From NCBI GenBank assembly GCA_027309085.1, contig DAIDDL010000011.1:1-64000 (forward strand): 64,000 bases of DNA. Direction: 5' to 3'. The notes under the pieces were generated by a model. The model made no database searches and had not been told where the DNA came from. It saw nothing but the letters and a program-made list of their open reading frames with translations. The stretch is from Sulfobacillus sp. Lineage in GTDB: Bacteria; Bacillota; Sulfobacillia; Sulfobacillales; Sulfobacillaceae. Shown here one piece after another: positions 62,558-64,000 of this stretch; the first letter of the stretch is position 1, and each line of letters starts with the position of its first letter. The position numbers and the translations under genes were made by a program.

Positions 62558-63022
62558 CTACCAGCCTTTGCCTGACGAGGCAGCGCTGGGGCTCCCGGAG
62601 CCGGCAGGCGACGCGGCTGATCCTTTGGTGGTGAAAGTGACTGTGCGCACGGTCCCTTTATAGGGAGTCATGGTGTTCGTGACCAGTTCAATTTTCAAGG
62701 TGTGCGGGCCAGGCTTCAAATGGGTGAAGGTGTAGTGGCGGTGGTAGGTCATGACCACGGGCCGCTGGTCCAGATATAAGTGCACATGCCCCTCCCCTTG
62801 CGCATTGGCAGGATGTGTTGCGGGGTTCACTAAGTGGATATCGCGGGTGGTGAGTGACACCGCAAACGATGAGGAATTGACAGTCTCGCCTGTCCGGGGC
62901 GCATTGACAGTGAGTTGCGGGATTGCAGCGCGCACAGGTGACGCGTTGGTCGACTGGACTGTTCCGCACCCCGCCAGCAGCAGCGCCAGTCCCAGGGAGG
63001 CAGCCAAAATTGACGAACGCAT
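62558..63022 (-). CDS. putative lipoprotein with GHVHLYLD motif
   Basis: About 154 residues. The signal peptide ends in the lipobox LLLAGC (about 15-20), so it is anchored outside the membrane. The mature part reads like an Ig-like beta domain, with GEGHVHLYLDQRPV near residue 77, HYTFTHLKPGPHTLKIEL and a Ser/Gly-rich tail. Such HVHLYLD strands occur in small extracytoplasmic domains; a metal role is possible but not shown. ATG 63022 follows AAAAGGAGGGG. Confidence 0.65.
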   Translation of the reverse strand: MRSSILAASLGLALLLAGCGTVQSTNASPVRAAIPQLTVNAPRTGETVNSSSFAVSLTTRDIHLVNPATHPANAQGEGHVHLYLDQRPVVMTYHRHYTFTHLKPGPHTLKIELVTNTMTPYKGTVRTVTFTTKGSAASPAGSGSPSAASSGKGW

Positions 63023-63097
63023 GAAAACCCCTCCTTTTCTCGGGAAATCAATCGGCCAACGGGCTACCACCGGATCGTCCCGTCCGGCCTGCCCCTG

Positions 63098-63742
63098 TTA
63101 TCTCTGCGGGTGCCAGGCAGGGCTGGGCGGGAGGTCCTGCTCGGCCAGTTCCCTTGCCCTGCGCCAGGAACCGAAGACTTTCTGGGCCGCGCCATAGAGG
63201 GCCCGGTGGTGCTGGCGGACGGCCGTGTCACGCAAGTCTTCCCCATTCCTCATCGCGTCCTGAATAGCCGCCAACACCTGATGGGGGGTGCGCCTCACTG
63301 TCCTCCGAATTTTGAGAGAATCGAAGCCCGCTTCGGCCAGGGCTGCGGTCCATGACCCGAAATAGTATACGGCCGCCGCCACCAGCCTGTTGTTCCTCTG
63401 CTGCATTCCGTGCGAATCCAGCCGCCATCCTTGGCGCTCAGCCTCGCGGATCTGGGTGAGAATTTTCTCCCGGCTCCAATATCCCCGCTCATGCCGCCCC
63501 TGCACCAAGCGCTGGGGATTGAGTCCGCAAGACACCACTGCTGCTCTCCAGTTGCCAAAATAGCGGCGCGCGGCCGCCCACAGAGCGGAGTCCTGGTCCA
63601 TGACAGCTTGGGAGTTGATGGGCAGTCCCTGCTGGTGGCGCGCGTCAATTTCTTGGATGACCCGCTTGGCCGACCACTGTCTCCGGCACTTGGACATAGA
63701 CACATTCGGCGCCGGATTGGGTCCGGCTTTCCCTTCAGACAT
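63098..63742 (-). CDS. HARE-repeat protein, three units
   Basis: About 214 residues made almost wholly of three tandem units of about 52 residues, each with a WS-x-(E/K)-x-(I/V)-type start, a middle ALWAAARRYFGNW or RLVAAAVYYFGSW-type end and a helix closing in AEAGF. The first two units align with units one and two of the 463-residue regulator at 18997. Neither the helix-turn-helix, PAS nor an HNH nuclease motif is present. ATG 63742 follows GGGAGGGGG. It is probably a DNA-binding protein; function unknown. Confidence 0.7.
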   Translation of the reverse strand: MSEGKAGPNPAPNVSMSKCRRQWSAKRVIQEIDARHQQGLPINSQAVMDQDSALWAAARRYFGNWRAAVVSCGLNPQRLVQGRHERGYWSREKILTQIREAERQGWRLDSHGMQQRNNRLVAAAVYYFGSWTAALAEAGFDSLKIRRTVRRTPHQVLAAIQDAMRNGEDLRDTAVRQHHRALYGAAQKVFGSWRRARELAEQDLPPSPAWHPQR

Positions 63743-63789
63743 CAACTCAGTTCCCCCTCCCGCAATCGTTCGCTTACACGTGTGGCCTC

Positions 63790-63999
63790 TTAGCTCCGGC
63801 GGATGCGCCCCTTGAGCACAATATGCCCCGGTGCCTGCTGTGAAGTGATGCGGCTGATGGATACCACGACACTGGACGGACCTCCGAGCGCTGGGAGGCT
63901 ATGCCAAATGACGCCGTAGCCGTGGCCCGCCGGTGTCAGATGCCCGAGCAGAAGGGCACGCGCGCGGGGACGCTTCAGCCATAGGGTATACTGTTCGGC
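63790..63999 (-). CDS. C-terminal part of a possible RskA-like anti-sigma factor (partial)
   Basis: The frame enters from beyond the right edge and ends in TAA at 63790-63792, giving 69 residues. YTLWLKRPRARALLLGHLTP, then SLPALGGPSSVVVSISR and GHIVLKGRIRRS, resembles the extracytoplasmic end of RskA-type anti-sigma factors. The N-terminus, membrane helix and zinc-finger part would lie outside the window, so the call is tentative. Confidence 0.4.
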   Translation of the reverse strand, partial: AEQYTLWLKRPRARALLLGHLTPAGHGYGVIWHSLPALGGPSSVVVSISRITSQQAPGHIVLKGRIRRS

Positions 64000-64000
64000 A

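Noticed and set aside
1-64000. CRISPR arrays, rRNA and tRNA genes
   Set aside because: No regularly spaced direct repeats and no cloverleaf or rRNA-like stretches were found; a GGTTCAAAT near 40725 lacks an acceptor stem.

Overview
The window reads as chromosomal DNA of a GC-rich, acidophilic, probably spore-forming Firmicute of the Sulfobacillus type. This is inferred from the gene set: a heme-copper oxidase with a Tat-exported cupredoxin, a plasma-membrane-type P-type proton ATPase, a cytochrome b6-like complex, PEP synthase, and a broken YhcN/YlaJ-like spore lipoprotein. Ribosome binding sites of AGGAGG type, frequent GTG/TTG starts and ATGA/GTGA overlaps fit Gram-positive organisation. 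No rRNA, tRNA or CRISPR array was seen.

Layout. 1-3117: the tail of a homoprotocatechuate (hpa) catabolic operon: a DapA-family remnant, an HpaG-like hydrolase broken by an out-of-frame deletion, intact hpaE and hpaC, and a strong terminator. 3356-5302: a truncated MFS transporter and two unknown genes; one has a good promoter overlapped by a TGTGA-N6-TCACA palindrome. 5628-8186: M1 aminopeptidase. 8249-15098: a glycan-use locus: GH76-like hydrolase, methyltransferase, sugar ABC transporter without its ATPase, and a divergent ROK regulator. 15523-16811: zinc-ribbon protein and aldo/keto reductase.

17561-25486: three regulators that share a PAS-like C-x14-C-x3-C cysteine pattern, one of them fused to four HNH-type repeats (HARE), lie beside an oxidase operon (cupredoxin, CuA subunit II, subunit I, subunit III, small subunit). 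25801-30035: a small coiled-coil membrane protein and a GrpE/Hsp70/J-like trio whose J domain has lost HPD. 30335-31195: a decayed IS605-type TnpB element. 31196-34225: nitronate monooxygenase-like and SQR/NDH-2-like flavoproteins. 34369-37200: enolase and pyruvate kinase. 37672-40690: AhpD-like protein and H+-ATPase. 41417-43843: PEP synthase. 44417-46390: a compact membrane operon with a 29-residue peptide, a b6-type cytochrome, a two-TM protein with a large loop, and a small membrane protein.

46439-58047 is the most striking region. On the minus strand, tightly packed and partly overlapping genes encode a YhaO/SbcD-type nuclease, a YhaN/SbcC-type ATPase, an unknown protein, two P-loop ATPases resembling BREX BrxC/BrxD (DUF2791) and a SWIM-SNF2 helicase. 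This looks like a DNA-processing or defence module lacking the BREX methyltransferase and phosphatase.

58246-61836 is a MerR-controlled acyl-CoA dehydrogenase/acyl-CoA synthetase operon with a LiuR-like operator. 61981-63999 holds a frameshifted lipoprotein, another lipoprotein, a second HARE-repeat protein and the C-terminus of a possible RskA-like anti-sigma factor. All functional calls come from reading motifs; no database search was possible.
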